NCBI GenBank assembly: GCA_934045075.1 | Contig: OW203732.1 | Coordinates: 8,271,001-8,335,000, forward strand | Reading direction: 5' to 3' | Source of the DNA: Yponomeuta sedellus | Taxonomy: Eukaryota > Arthropoda > Insecta > Lepidoptera > Yponomeutidae | DNA length: 64,000 nt | Shown here: piece by piece, positions 29,769-40,499 of the stretch | Layout of the letters: each line of letters starts with the position of its first letter | Numbering within the stretch: position 1 is the stretch's first letter | The notes under the pieces: generated by a model | Told to the model about the DNA's origin: nothing | Databases searched by the model: none | What the model saw: the letters and a program-made list of their open reading frames with translations, nothing else | Position numbers and translations under genes: made by a program

Positions 29769-30097
29769 AGACCTTGTACAATTGTCCTTAGCACGGGTTA
29801 GTACACTAAAAAGAATATAATGATGTGGGTAAAACGATATCATTCCGGTGTAAAACCTAACTGCAAAGTAGGTACTCGGGGCTGCAAGTGATGCAAATTA
29901 CTTCAACCAAATGTCGCTGCCTGTACGTAATACAGAGAATATTGTAAAAAGGTTCGAAATTTCACTGGCGCCGATGAGTCGCCCATTAGCTCAGTTGGAA
30001 AAGAGCGCTGGCACGGATAGCCAGAGGTTGCGGGTTCGAATTCCGGCATGGGTGGAATTTTTAGCCTCTAAATAGGTTTTTTAGACCTTGTACAATT
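29769..30097 (+). mobile_element. tRNA-core SINE (family A), permuted full-length copy
   Basis: Target duplication AGACCTTGTACAATT (29769-29783, 30083-30097) brackets 299 bp. The insert starts with what is the 3' tail in other copies (GTCCTTAGCACGGGTTAG, AAAGAATATAATGAT), passes directly into the leader GTGGGTAAAACGATATC, then CTGCCTGTACGTAATACAG, then the tRNA core (A box TTAGCTCAGTTGG, B box GGGTTCGAATTCC), and ends GCCTCTAAATAGGTTTTTT. The core would fold like a tRNA, but the loop CACGGATA lacks the usual U33, so it is not a functional tRNA gene. Confidence 0.9.
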
Positions 30098-30764
30098 TCT
30101 TCGGACTTGATAACACAACGATACCCACGTTATATACATGTTTAATGTTAAACTGCCTATTTTCAAGGACAAAATCCTTTGGAAATTCGCACATTATCAT
30201 TAAATAAACTGCTAAATTTCCAAAAATGTATCCTTAAATCTATATAATGCTTATTTTGAATTCCGTATATGTAAAATATGCGGAGCTGATGCCCAACCAC
30301 CATTTGTAAGGAGGTACAGGAAAAAGAAGGAACATAAATGGTTGCATACCTTATTTTACTATAGTTATATATAAGCTTTGATATGTTTTAACTTATGTTA
30401 AGTTTATCATAGTAATTGTTGTAAGCGCCTGTTTAAAGTGTGCGTATAAAACCTATAATTGTAAATGTTACTGCAAAATCCGTATGCATGCTGTTGGTGC
30501 TCGTTAGTAAATAAAATAAAACCATAGTTGTAGTTAATGGACTGCTTGGTTTACAATTCAATGTCAAATTTAATATGAATATTAAATAGATAATATGTAT
30601 ATTATGTTACAAACAATATCAGTTACAATTCAGAACTAAATTTACCCAAGGATATCGTGAAGTAGGAGTAAGCTATCTGAAAGCACTATGAATTTGTTTA
30701 TCTATGTGTAAGCTCTATCCAGTGAATGAGTCCAATTTTTTTTAACCTGTGCTACCAAATATAG
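30098..30764. other. AT-rich stretch, no feature recognised
   Basis: No match. Confidence 0.3.
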
Positions 30765-31050
30765 TTTCTATAAAAAGCAGTAGTAGCGCAGCGGTGTAGA
30801 ACGTCGGCTTCTCAATCGGGTGGTTGTGAGTTTGAACCCCACGCATTGTGAGTTTGAACCCCCCCACTAATTTTTTTCGTAAGTTATGTACATTTGTAAA
30901 GTTATAGCAGCAATACCAATTATTCACTGAGAAAAAAGATATCGTAATAAAACCCTAGAACTGAAGTGGTACCGGACCTCAGCGCTTGCTACGAGTACGT
31001 GCAATGGCCCAACTATGAGGCTAAGTGCGGAAGTCTCAGGCCTAACTAAC
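30765..31050 (+). mobile_element. SINE family B
   Basis: Head AGTAGTAGCGCAGCGGTGTA, a duplicated B-box segment (GTGAGTTTGAACCCC appears twice, about 30826 and 30847), body TTATGTACATTTGTAAAGTT, 3' block ATGAGGCTAAGTGCGGAAGT. Confidence 0.85.
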
Positions 31051-31061
31051 TAACTGGTAGT

Positions 31062-31145
31062 TAAAATTGTCCTTAGTATTTAGTGCATTTAATATGTATT
31101 TAATTCTTAGTATTTAGCCGGTTAGTGCATTAAAAAGAATATAAT
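31062..31145 (+). mobile_element. tRNA-core SINE (family A) tail with internal duplication
   Basis: AAATTGTCCTTAGTATTTAG then a local duplication of the TTAGTATTTAG block, then CGGTTAGTGCATTAAAAAG and AATATAATGA. Confidence 0.65.
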
Positions 31146-31594
31146 GACTATGTAGTTTCCTTTCTGTAGGTACTATTTGCGGCATGGGCGAGCGTGTGAT
31201 TCCTCTGAGCACGGAGCTCTCAGTTGGCTCGAGAGTCTCATTTGAATTTCATATCGCCGCCGGCGCGCGGCTTAGCCAGGATCCTCCCTAACTCGGCTAT
31301 CTATCGTCGAAAGACAGAAGACCGCTCAAAAGAATACATTTAAGAAAGAGATAGAAGAAAAACGCTCAGGGAATACATATAAAAACGCCGAGAACCTGCC
31401 AAAAAGACTCGTCTGATTCAAAAAAGGTTACACGATCTCTACTCTTGGAAATCTTAGAAAACTTGCCGATGCCTTTAAATTAAAAATTCCGCAGTGTCTT
31501 TTTAATTTTTTTTTTCATTTATTCATTTATTTGCCTTTATACAGGGTTAGAAATTAAGCCTAAAAAAACTGGAAATACATAAAGAAGATTCCTT
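31146..31594. other. no feature recognised
   Basis: Includes a GC-rich CATATCGCCGCCGGCGCGCGG at about 31250; nothing assigned. Confidence 0.3.
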
Positions 31595-31690
31595 GATTTA
31601 GTGGCCTCCTAAGTTCAACCCGTAATAGTAGTTGCAAGCCTGGTCCCCTCGCTAGGATACCCTGTGTGGAGGAAACCAGTGAAACGGACT
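31595..31690 (-). mobile_element. SINE family C, degraded middle part
   Basis: CTAGGATACCCTGTGTGGAG with flanking CCTGGTCCCC and AACCAGTGAAACG corresponds to the antisense body of family C. Confidence 0.5.
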
Positions 31691-31894
31691 TTTGGATTCC
31701 GAGTTTTGGGATTCCGAGGACTAGAAGGAAATAAAGAATAACAGCCCAGAGAAACACGAGGTTAAAATAATAAAAACCAAACAAAGTAAAGTAAGGTTCC
31801 GCGATTTAAGTTACGGAACCCTTAAAACCACTAAGCCCTAGCCTATTTTTATACTACCCTAATAATACTTATGTCTAAAGACAAAGACATATAA

Positions 31895-32040
31895 CCAGTG
31901 TGTTCTGCCCATTCTCACATACGGAGCCGATACGTTGACGCTCACAAAGCAGAATATGCATCGTATTAAAGTAGGTAACTCAAAGAGCTATGGAGCGAGC
32001 CATGCTAGGTCTCAGAATCGTAAATCGGATGGCCAATGTC
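31895..32040 (+). pseudogene. RTE-a LINE ORF2 fragment
   Basis: VLPILTYGADTLTLTKQN from 31902, then after a one-base frameshift TQRAMERAMLGLRIVNRM. This is the same region as the start of the 14.0-kb fragment (the LTYGAxTWxxT to RAMERAML block) and follows the reverse-transcriptase core in the family. Confidence 0.8.
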
Positions 32041-32215
32041 GTCGCTGGACAAGCTAAGGGTATTACCAAAGGGGAAGATATAAAGTACCCGGAACTGACG
32101 AGCATGCATGCAACGACTTATGAACGTTGATGAAGCGAAGGTGATCTGTCAGGATCGTGGCAGGTGGCAGGCCCTGGTACCCCTCTGGGATACAGGCGTG
32201 AGGTCATGTATGTAT
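32041..32215 (+). pseudogene. RTE-b LINE 3' end
   Basis: MQRLMNVDEAKVICQDRGRW then a PLWDTGV ending: the terminal residues of a second RTE subfamily (family form: MKRLMNVDEAR..C.DR). Same block at 40.52, 41.20 and 59.40 kb (+) and 57.97 kb (-). Confidence 0.7.
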
Positions 32216-32599
32216 GTCGGTCATTGGGAAGAAGAAAGTTACAGTCTTTGTATTATGCAAACCGTGCAAGCCCATTTGGGTACGGATTTTTTTATCTAGA
32301 GGTCGAAAAAATCATTTTAGTAGGTAATTACAGGCGGCTTTACTGGCGCGGGCATACTGACGCCGCCATTTTGTATTCTGTACCACCTATAGACTAAAGC
32401 GGTTGGTGAATAAAATACACAAATACAGATACCTACTATCTGAATTGTATTCTACTCTTTTCGGCCCAACGGAGCGATTGTGAAAGTGCATTATCATGAA
32501 TGTATCAAATTCTATTGAATTCCTGACTAATATTAATTAGTATGAAAACTGATACTTAGGCTGGAGTTGTTCAGGATTTGGCGCGTTTTAATCTAATGG

Positions 32600-32764
32600 T
32601 AATAAGCGGTAGCCTAGTAGGTAGAACAATGAACTCGGAAGCGAGAGACCTCAGTTCGATTCCCAGTGCGGGCACGTACCAGTGACTTTATTTTCTAAGT
32701 TATGTGCATTGTTTACATGTTTTATAATATGTGCTCTGGTGTACAATAAAGAATATTCTTACCT
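32600..32764 (+). mobile_element. tRNA-derived SINE, GGTAGCCTAGTAGG head
   Basis: Head GCGGTAGCCTAGTAGGTAGA with B box AGTTCGATTCCC, body TTCTAAGTTATGTGCATTG, tail GTGTACAATAAAGAATATTC. Single copy of this head type in the window. Confidence 0.75.
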
Positions 32765-32962
32765 CATATTATCTTTAAAAACCTATTTAGAGGCTAAAAA
32801 TTTCACCCATGCCGGGATTTGAACCCGCGAACTCTGGCTATCAGTGCCAGAGGTCGCGGGTTCAAATCCCGGCATGGATGGAATTTTTAGCCTCTAAATA
32901 GGTTTTTGAAATTGTCCTTAGCACGGGTTAGTGCATTAAAAAGAATATAATCATATTATCTT
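32765..32962 (+). mobile_element. tRNA-core SINE (family A), 5'-inverted palindromic copy
   Basis: Target duplication CATATTATCTT (32765-32775, 32952-32962) brackets 176 bp. The inverted part TAAAAACCTATTTAGAGG to the antisense tRNA 3' half faces the forward tRNA 3' half GGTCGCGGGTTCAAATCCCG, so arms of ~65 bases form a long hairpin. The forward part continues without break through GGTTTTTGAAATTGTCC to AAGAATATAAT. Confidence 0.9.
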
Positions 32963-33125
32963 ACATTTGTGAAGTAGCAATACCACTCGCTAACTGTGAA
33001 GGAAAACATCGTGAAGAAATCTTAGTGTGTGAGGTGTTCAAATACCTCAGCGCTGAAAATTACCAATCTGCAGTTAGCACTCGTGGTAATTAAGCTAATA
33101 CTCCTGCTCTGGTTTGGCTTGGTTG
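32963..33125 (+). mobile_element. SINE family B, 3' part
   Basis: CATTTGTGAAGTAGCAATAC, GAAGGAAAACATCGTGAAGA, ATTACCAATCTGCAGTTAGC and GTGGTAATTAAGC. Confidence 0.8.
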
Positions 33126-33400
33126 GCTCCGCACGTATTGACTAGTCTTTCCTGTAGGCTAGGCTGACTAAGCTGTCAGGATGGTATAGGTGCTGGGGAA
33201 GCCTACACCATCTATAAAACCATGTCCCAGGCACTACAGCGTCGGAGTGGTCCCTTCACCCACCTAGTGTAAGTGAAGAGGCCACTGGACGCTGTATAGA
33301 TCATCTCATTAAGTAGATCCAAAAAAGGCCTGCTCTGGTGGAGGCATGTCCCCTGCAGTGGGACGTTTAAAGGCTATGTAAAAATATATATATAGGAGCT
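33126..33400 (+). repeat. family D repeat
   Basis: GGCTTGGTTGGCTCCGCACG, CTGTAGGCTAGGCTGACTAA, GTCGGAGTGGTCCCTTCACC, CCACTGGACGCTGTATAGAT and a closing CCTGCAGTGGGACGTTTAAA. The antisense copy is at 51.15 kb. The final block equals the SINE B ending. Confidence 0.65.
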
Positions 33401-33654
33401 TGTCTCAGTAGGTCAAAGGGTATAAACGGTTCTGTGAGCGACTCTTCTGTTTGCATCTACGGCTTGAGCCTTAACAAAACGATGCCAACACATAAAGACG
33501 GATTTTAAAGTGCCGAACAAATGTCAAGAGAGAAAAAATGTGCACCTATCGTGGCTTGTTTGTCTCAGTTTGATTTGCACACTGATTACGTCTTACTATA
33601 AAGGAATATAGCGTGAAGAAACCCGCAGATTTAGTCAAATTGACTTTCCTATGG

Positions 33655-33790
33655 ATTAATTAGACTAGTCTTGCAAGCCTCCACCAACTCGGACTTGGCC
33701 CCCGTGTTGGAGTATGGCCTATACCTTCCTCAGGGAAAAGGCCCGTGCCCCTCGGTGGGGATATAATGGATTTATGACGATGAATTAGAC
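33655..33790 (-). repeat. family E fragment
   Basis: Antisense of CCCACCGAGGGGCACGGG to CAAGTCCGAGTTGGTGGAGG. Confidence 0.75.
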
Positions 33791-34224
33791 TGTGTATGCT
33801 GAAAGAATGGTCCAGGTGCCGGGAACTAAACGTCTAAATAACATGGGAACTTTTGGGTCGGGTGTGTCCCGGGGCGGTATTTTTGATTCATTAAGTTTGA
33901 TTTTTTTATTTTATTGTTTATTGTGATAGTTTTTATGACGAAGCTTTGTGCGAATTTTCAGACTGTGTAATGCCTCTTATTAATTAATGAATAAAGTATC
34001 CTCAGTAAATAACATTTAGTTGTCAATTGTAGTAAACGGTTAAGTTGACACTAAAATCTGCATAAATAATCTAGCATAGTCAATTGTTATGTAGAAGAAT
34101 ACACAAAGTGTCTAGTTGACTGAAAGAAAATTATACAGTAAAAAGCTATAAGCTCTACCTTCGTCGAAATTTACATGGGTAAATGTCTTTTCTCATTCTC
34201 ATTCATAATGATTGATTTCAACCC

Positions 34225-34420
34225 CTGCATGTCCCCACTGCTGGGGCACGGGTCTCTTACTGCGTTGCAGGAAGGTTAGGCCATACTCCACCACGGGGGC
34301 CAAGTCCGGGTTGGTGGAGGTTTGTAAGACAGTGGCGGGCCTTACTGTCAGAAGTTATCAAGCCGCCTATAAGGCCTCTGACATGGCTTAACGACTGCCA
34401 TTACATGACAGCCGGCATTC
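34225..34420 (+). repeat. family E fragment
   Basis: CTGCTGGGGCACGGGTCTCT, CCATACTCCACCACGGGGGC, TACTGTCAGAAGTTATCAAG and CATTACATGACAGCCGGC, the same sub-type as the 8.6-kb copy. Confidence 0.78.
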
Positions 34421-34424
34421 ATAA

Positions 34425-34600
34425 TATTTAATTATTAATATAATATTCACATACAGACACATACATTATTTCTGGCCCCACACTAAAATAGCCTGTATCG
34501 TGGGAAACAGAAACAGCGACAACATAAAGATGTAAACATCCAAGACCCGGGTTTTTTTTTAAACAGCCGGGGTTCCAACCCGGGATCCTATGGAAATTCT
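34425..34600 (-). mobile_element. SINE family C, partial
   Basis: Abuts the preceding family E fragment. Antisense tail ATATAATATTCACATACAGA, CACACTAAAATAGCCTGTAT, and the antisense B box GGTTCCAACCCGGG; the head's first half is missing. Confidence 0.8.
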
Positions 34601-35145
34601 TAATCATTGTTTAAACTAAATTAGTAATTATTGTTCGTTTATTACTTAATTTTCAATTCAATTTATTGTGTTTAATGTTACCATTTAAAAAAGGTCCGTG
34701 AATAAATAAATCAAGAGAATGTAAGGAGAGTAACTGATAATAAAAGAATGTCTTATCTAGGTATACAGTAAAGAACACATTGCCTCGAACTGTATCACCG
34801 TGCGACCGTTATAAAACACGCCAACAAACTGATAGTGTTAAATAATCAGCGTCGACGTAACCGGTGCATTAAATAAGCGCAGTACAATCACCGTGAGTGA
34901 CTAGCTGCAGGAGCGGCGCCGGTCAGCGTGTTTTAATACGCCTCCTCACGCTGTCCCAATGAGGTATTCTCTTCCGAAAAAGTGGAAACTACCAATTAAA
35001 TTAAGGATCACCGAAATTTTTTCTTTGTAAGCCCGCAAGCATGTCCTAGGCGTTGTTTGAGACGGTGCAGTGTAGACCGACCTTAACACAAGTTATCTGT
35101 ACTCTCTAACGTCCAGGGATGGCTTATTGAACTTGCATTTTTTTT
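34601..35145. other. no feature recognised
   Basis: Unique-looking sequence with a GC-richer block at 34.85-34.97 kb. Confidence 0.3.
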
Positions 35146-35835
35146 CGCCCCGTAAAGTGCCCCCTCCGGAAGACACGGGGGAGGGAGGTGGTGAATGCTC
35201 ATGCATAACAGCACGGACCCGGCCGCCAATGTGGGACTCATAAGAAGTGCGCCTACCCACTAAAAACCACCATGGGGCTGGTTTTGGTCCTAAGGACCCC
35301 TAAAACCACATCGGGAGCGACCCCCTCGAGGCCGATGGTGGGCCGAGGCGGGCGCACACGTTGAACTTTCTTTTTTTTTCAGCCCTATAAAGGGCACCCT
35401 CCGGAGGACACGGGGGAGGGAGGTGGTGAATGCTCATGCATAACAGCACGGACCCGGCCGCCAATGTGGGACTCATAAGAAGTGCGCCTACCCACTAAAA
35501 ACCACCATGGGGCTGGTTTTGGTCCTAAGGACCCCTAAAACCACATCGGGAGCGACCCCCTCGAGGCCGATGGTGGGCCGAGGCGGGCGCACACGTTGAA
35601 CTTTCTTTTTTTTTCAGCCCTATAAAGGGCACCCTCCGGAGGACACGGGGGAGGGAGGTGGTGAATGCTCATGCATAACAGCATGGACCCGGCCGCCAAT
35701 GTGGGACTCACAAGAAGTGCCCACTACCCACTAAACACTACCTTGAGGCTGGTTCCTAAAGACCCCTAAACCCACATCGGGAGCGACCCCCTGGAGGCCG
35801 ATGGTGGACCGAGGAGGGCGTCGAACTTTCCTTAT
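35146..35835. repeat. 235-bp tandem array, about 2.9 units
   Basis: Anchor GACACGGGGGAGGGAGGTGG recurs at a 235-base period (about 35172, 35407, 35642). Units 1 and 2 look identical over most of their length; unit 3 keeps the first half but diverges and is shortened in the second (GGGCTGGTTTTGGTCC becomes GAGGCTGGTTCC). Each junction carries CTTTCTTTTTTTTTCAG followed by CCCTATAAAGGGC. GC content is far above the surroundings. No convincing coding frame is found. Confidence 0.93.
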
Positions 35836-35840
35836 TGTCG

Positions 35841-36399
35841 TACATTATATAACTAACTGTTAGAAACATTGCTTGCGCCATATAGAAAATGTGCAGTTTA
35901 TAGTGCGCGCGCAGACGATTACGTATGCAGCGTATGGTCCCCACACGCAGGGAAAGATAACACAGGAAGATAGCACTAGCTTTTGTTCCGTCATGGTCCA
36001 ATCACATGGCTCGATGGCGGGGATAATCTGCTGCGTTGTCGGGCAAACAGCGCCGCGCCAACAGTAAACGGGCTCATGCTTATTCGGCGAATGAATATTG
36101 GGATTCCCGTCCCGAATTGAGTTTCGCGATGATTGCAGTTTTGTTTCGTCACCTCCGTAGCTTGATACATTACGATTTATCGATAGAAATGAAACGGATC
36201 ACCCAACAAAACAGAAAACTGTGGGAGCGCAACGGTAGAGGTAGACCGTGGTTTGAGCAGGAAAACATCGTATGGAGATTTGACCATATAAGGTGGTTAC
36301 ATCTTACAGGTATCTTAAGGTTTTAAATTGTCATCCGCCAAAATCATACTCTCTTTCTACATACCGCTTCACACAGCTACACACAACTCATACAGAAGC
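35841..36399. other. no feature recognised
   Basis: Moderately GC-rich with overlapping open frames (35873-36326) that carry no known motif. Confidence 0.3.
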
Positions 36400-36680
36400 C
36401 GTGATAGGAGAGTGGTAGAACGCTGGCTTCTCGATCGAGAGGCCGTGGGTATCAATGTCTTTCTTTTGTAAGTTGTCTACATTTGTAAAATTATAGTAGC
36501 ACTACCACTCGCTAAAGTGAAGGAAAACATCGTGAGGAAACTTTTGTGTCTTTAGTGTTACCTCAGCGCTTGTTATTTAAAATGGCCCAACTATGAGGTT
36601 AAGTGCGGAAATCGCGGTTCAAACTACGCTATACTCTCATTCTGACGGCTCTATAGTGGGACTTACATAAGCGGCTTACA
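36400..36680 (+). mobile_element. SINE family B, degraded head
   Basis: GTGATAGGAGAGTGGTAGAA head, body TTGTCTACATTTGTAAAATT, GAAGGAAAACATCGTGAGGA, then ATGAGGTTAAGTGCGGAAAT and CTATAGTGGGACTTAC. Confidence 0.8.
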
Positions 36681-37904
36681 CTTGTCTTTACCCAGCGATT
36701 GATTCAATAAAATATACAATTTTCGCCAAACTGCAACAAATTCACTCATATTCAGTCAATATGTAAACAAACCACTGACATAAATCGCGAAAATATTGAA
36801 GCAATACCGTCGATCAAGTAGCTTAATTGTTTACACTAAGACTTCATTGTTTACAGAAAAGCCAAACGACACAATAAGCTTACGTCACTTGCCGAAACGC
36901 GTCTCAAAAAACTACAATCCCTAGATCACCACGACAAACCAACATATAGTCTGTCCTTCCGGCCGCCATCTTAGAATATACCTCAGGCTCTAGAGTAGGC
37001 TTCGGATTTCACCGAAAGCACACGAGTGTAATACTACTTCCTGCTCTGAATAAAACTTTTCTTCACTATTTTGTTATGTAAAATTAAGTGTCATATTAGT
37101 TCCGATATTTATATTACATGAATATATCCGATAGTAGCCGAGGTCTATTCTAAAAGCTAACAGACTGTACACTGCGTAGCTGCGTCATCCTGCTTGTTAA
37201 TCGACCACGCACTGCACAAAAAGAAAATAAATATACTATAAAAATCATGCAAACATAAAAAAAATAATTCACCACAGACATCGCTAAGAGATTATATGGA
37301 TAACATTTTAAAAGTCCATGTAAGCCGCGGTCTTGCTCCCAAATAAAGGCTTTGCCCTGCATACCCCAAACTCCATGGACATCGAAATACATACCAAAAG
37401 TACTTTTAAGTCATGATATCATCGAAAGTACTTCTCATAACACAAACATCCGCATGCCATTAGTGACTTGATTAACGGAAAGCCACGATATAATTCGAGC
37501 AATGCTGAGTCCCTGTTTTGGTTCGGGAATCCATATCAAGGCACGTTATAAATCTGGATCTGCGCTTCGAGCCAGCATTCCTGGCAAGTCTCGTGCAGTT
37601 CCGATGAGGGTTTAATCTGTGAAATTCCAACACAACCTACATCCCTTGGGACTCGACTCTGTCATGGCTGTAGCTTGCGCTATGTAATAGATTGCCTTCA
37701 TTTGTCATTCCTGAAAGAGTTCCGAAATTATGAATTATATTGCTCTTCATAAAAGGCTGAACGCACTTGCGGGTAATGAACAAATGGTACGACTTTTCGC
37801 AACTTCGGTATATTTCGACAAATTCTGTAAATCCGGACGTTTGGCAGCATTATTAGCGTAATAGTATTTCTTAATGATTCGCGATACTCATAGATAGTTA
37901 TACA
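36681..37904. other. no feature recognised
   Basis: Over 1.2 kb of unique-looking sequence without motifs or repeat matches. Confidence 0.35.
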
Positions 37905-38128
37905 TAAAACGGGTCTAATTGCGATTATTTATTAGGTAACACCTAATTACCTTTTTTCCCGACGTTTCGGCAGCGTTACGATTGCCGTGGTCTCGGTTGG
38001 ACTGAAGTGGCGAGTACAGTAAATTATTATGGGTAGTCACTTTTAATTTTTCGTAGCTGGCCGACACGTCGGGAAATAAGGTAATTACTTTTTACCTAAT
38101 AAATAATCGCGATTAGACCCTTTTAATA
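37905..38128. mobile_element. MITE family K, both ends
   Basis: GGGTCTAATTGCGATTATTT then ATTAGGTAA is mirrored by TACCTAATAAATAATCGCGA then TTAGACCC, about 30 bases with one mismatch. Inside lie CCCGACGTTTCGGCAGCG and its mirror CGTCGGGAAATAAGG. A one-ended copy is at 55.91 kb. Confidence 0.8.
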
Positions 38129-38344
38129 TATAACTATTACTAGCGTAAGTCCGGAATCAATTACTTGAAATAATCTAATAATGTGTAGTGCTTACGATAG
38201 TTCAAATATTTGACAACATGTGCAGTTTCACATAGTTCCCATGCATTACAATCCTTACTTTCGATCGTCAAAGTTCTCTACCATGCTCATAAAAATAATA
38301 TATAATAGGATAGCGATATACTACAAGTGGCTATTAATTAACAT

Positions 38345-38545
38345 TAACATTTACGTACAGGCTTCTGGCCCCACACTAGGGAGTCGTTGTCCCACGCCTG
38401 TGCCGTGGGAACCAGAAACAACGACATCACAAACATGTAAACATCCAAGACTTGGGTTTTTTTTTTGTCCCCAGCCGGGGTTCGAACCCAGGTAGTTTCC
38501 CATGGTAGGCAGATGCACTACCGCTGCACCACAGGGGTCGCCAAA
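38345..38545 (-). mobile_element. SINE family C
   Basis: Antisense tail AACATTAACATTTACGTACA, GGAACCAGAAACAACGACAT, B box GGGGTTCGAACCC, head ending GCACCACAGGGGTCG. ATTAATT flanks both sides and may be the target duplication. Confidence 0.88.
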
Positions 38546-38884
38546 TTAATTTTGTCCAAAATGTTGTCAAATTCGAAACCAAATAATTTTTGATTGAATT
38601 ATGTCAGTACGAAATAGCATTTGAAAGCCGACATCGAGGCCATGCATATTATATTCTGGATAAAAATTGTTTGTTTCATGTTGGAATACCTATACCTGTC
38701 CTGGGCTGGATTTTTTCTTCTTCACTTACGTATTACGCACCAAAATCCTTTGACGTTCTGACGCCTGCTCAATTATTAATCTTTTTGATGTTGCGTCGGG
38801 TTTATACGCGCCTTCCCTTCCCGAGACTAGCTTTTGTCTGAACCTCCACTTATGGAAACCTGTGTGTCGCAAAAGCAGATTTGC
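38546..38884. other. no feature recognised
   Basis: No match. Confidence 0.3.
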
Positions 38885-39260
38885 TCTTTTAACCGACACC
38901 AATGAACAGGAGGAGGTTTTCAATTCGTATATATGTTACGGATAAAACCCGAAACGCGGCTACTCCTAGTTTTAGCCATTGCCTCTTGGTTAAATCTAGT
39001 ATTAGCCGGTAATATTGTTTTATGTCCGTTCAGCGATAATTTCTTACCAAGTAGTCAGATTTTTGTCTTTTTCATGGATTTTTTTTGGTGAGTAAGAGTG
39101 GTACATTGTATACTTTAGAGGTAATTTAAATAATAAATTTGATCAAGATCTGTTGACGGGATTCTTGAGAAAATAATCAAACTCTTTAGTTTGCAGACGT
39201 ATTAATCTCTAAACATTATGATCTTGACCATACTGCGATATGGAATGTGGCCAGCGCCAC
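38885..39260 (+). mobile_element. 'AACCGAC' lepidopteran repeat, diverged copy
   Basis: TTTTAACCGACACCAATGAA, CAGGAGGAGGTTTTCAATTC, AGCGATAATTTCTTACCA, TTGATCAAGATCTGTTGACG and GCGCCACCTAGTGTGG. Related to 13.25-14.03 kb. Confidence 0.65.
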
Positions 39261-39279
39261 CTAGTGTGGAAATTAGAGA

Positions 39280-39375
39280 GAACACTTTATTGTACATAAA
39301 AAAGGAAATTACACAGATATTTCTTAACCTAAGAGTACAGACGGCGGCCTTATCACTAAACGTGATCTCTTCTAA
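39280..39375 (-). mobile_element. LINE 3' UTR
   Basis: Antisense of the 9.64-kb tail: ACACTTTATTGTACATAAAA and AGTACAGACGGCGGCCTTAT. Confidence 0.7.
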
Positions 39376-39667
39376 AAGTGATCCTCATCTTGGACTGGAG
39401 CAATATATTGGAGAAGGAAGTAGATGTACAAATAAATCAAAATATTTCAGATACATTTGAATAAATAAATAGCTAACTATTATTTAAGTTTACTGCGTAG
39501 GTACGAGTATGTGTGTTATTCACTCGGAAATCGTTTCTCAGTCACAACAGTTAGATACAAATACCTATCAATGATATTTTAATTCTAATTTTCAATTGGT
39601 CAATATGCACCGCGTCATGATTTAAAATTGTATAAAAAATTAAATGACTTGGAGAATCTCGACGATT

Positions 39668-39870
39668 AACGACCTCTGTGGCGCAGCGGTAGCGTATCTG
39701 CCTACCAGGCAAGAGCTCCCGGGCTCAAACCCCGGCTGGGGACAAAAAAACCCCAGGTCTTGGATATTTACATGTTTGTGATGTCGTTGTTTCTGGTTTC
39801 CACGACACAGGGTATTATCATAGTGTGGGGCCAGAAGCAATGTATGTGCCTGTATGTAAATGTTATGTTA
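39668..39870 (+). mobile_element. SINE family C, full length
   Basis: Head ACGACCTCTGTGGCGCAGCG, B box GGGCTCAAACCCCGG, body GTTTACATG-type, CACGACACAGGGTATTATCA, tail CTGTATGTAAATGTTATG. Confidence 0.9.
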
Positions 39871-40499
39871 AAGCTTTGCCTACATTGCGTTTTGCTAAAG
39901 CGCTACTTCCATGCAATTTCGAGAATGGACAAATATTCTCGAAATCGCACCGTTTAGACCCAAATAGCGAGACCAATTGTCTTGTCATTTAGTACACATT
40001 TCACAGAATGTTTGCTTCGACATAGGCTAGCCATTTTTTTCAAACCACAAACTCATCCCGTCGTTTTGTCATAAATTCTAATCCTCTCTCGCCACTGTTA
40101 CAATATCCACAAACACCGTCGCAAGGCTAAAAGCACATTTTAAAAGGGAGCCTGAATAATTCCGGCGGGGGTGACACCTCGGGTGGCTCACATTTAGATA
40201 ATTGCAGGATAGAGGCGCAACTTTGTTGGTTGACGCTTTTGTATGTATCTGTAGGAGTGCAGTTCGCGCTCTGTTCACTCGCATCGCTTTGATGTTCACA
40301 ATAATGGCCTGGATTATGAATGGGCCATTGTCCGATGACGTGTGTGGTGAGGCGGATGCCACCGGGGGCCTACCGTTTAACTCCACCATCTAGATATGAA
40401 TTAATAATGGTCGCAAATATGCGCTGTGAAAACGTAGAGGTTTTCTGTTATTAGTAAAAGTAGGGTTAAGTTAGATTCGAATGGATTTTTTCGATACTT
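39871..40499. other. unassigned stretch with one antisense open frame
   Basis: The frame 40389-40078 (103 codons, minus) starts MVELNGRPPVASASPHTSSD. I do not recognise it as a host protein; its base composition and isolation suggest an old repeat or chance. Nothing else is seen. Confidence 0.25.

Noticed and set aside
35146..35835. CRISPR-like array
   Set aside because: Long adjacent units without short repeats and unique spacers; a tandem repeat in an insect genome.
37150..37392. 80-codon antisense frame as a small membrane protein
   Set aside because: Hydrophobic only through T/A-rich codons; no start context or homologous feature.
40078..40389. 103-codon antisense frame as a gene
   Set aside because: No recognisable domain, splice partner or upstream promoter; isolated between LINE and SINE debris.
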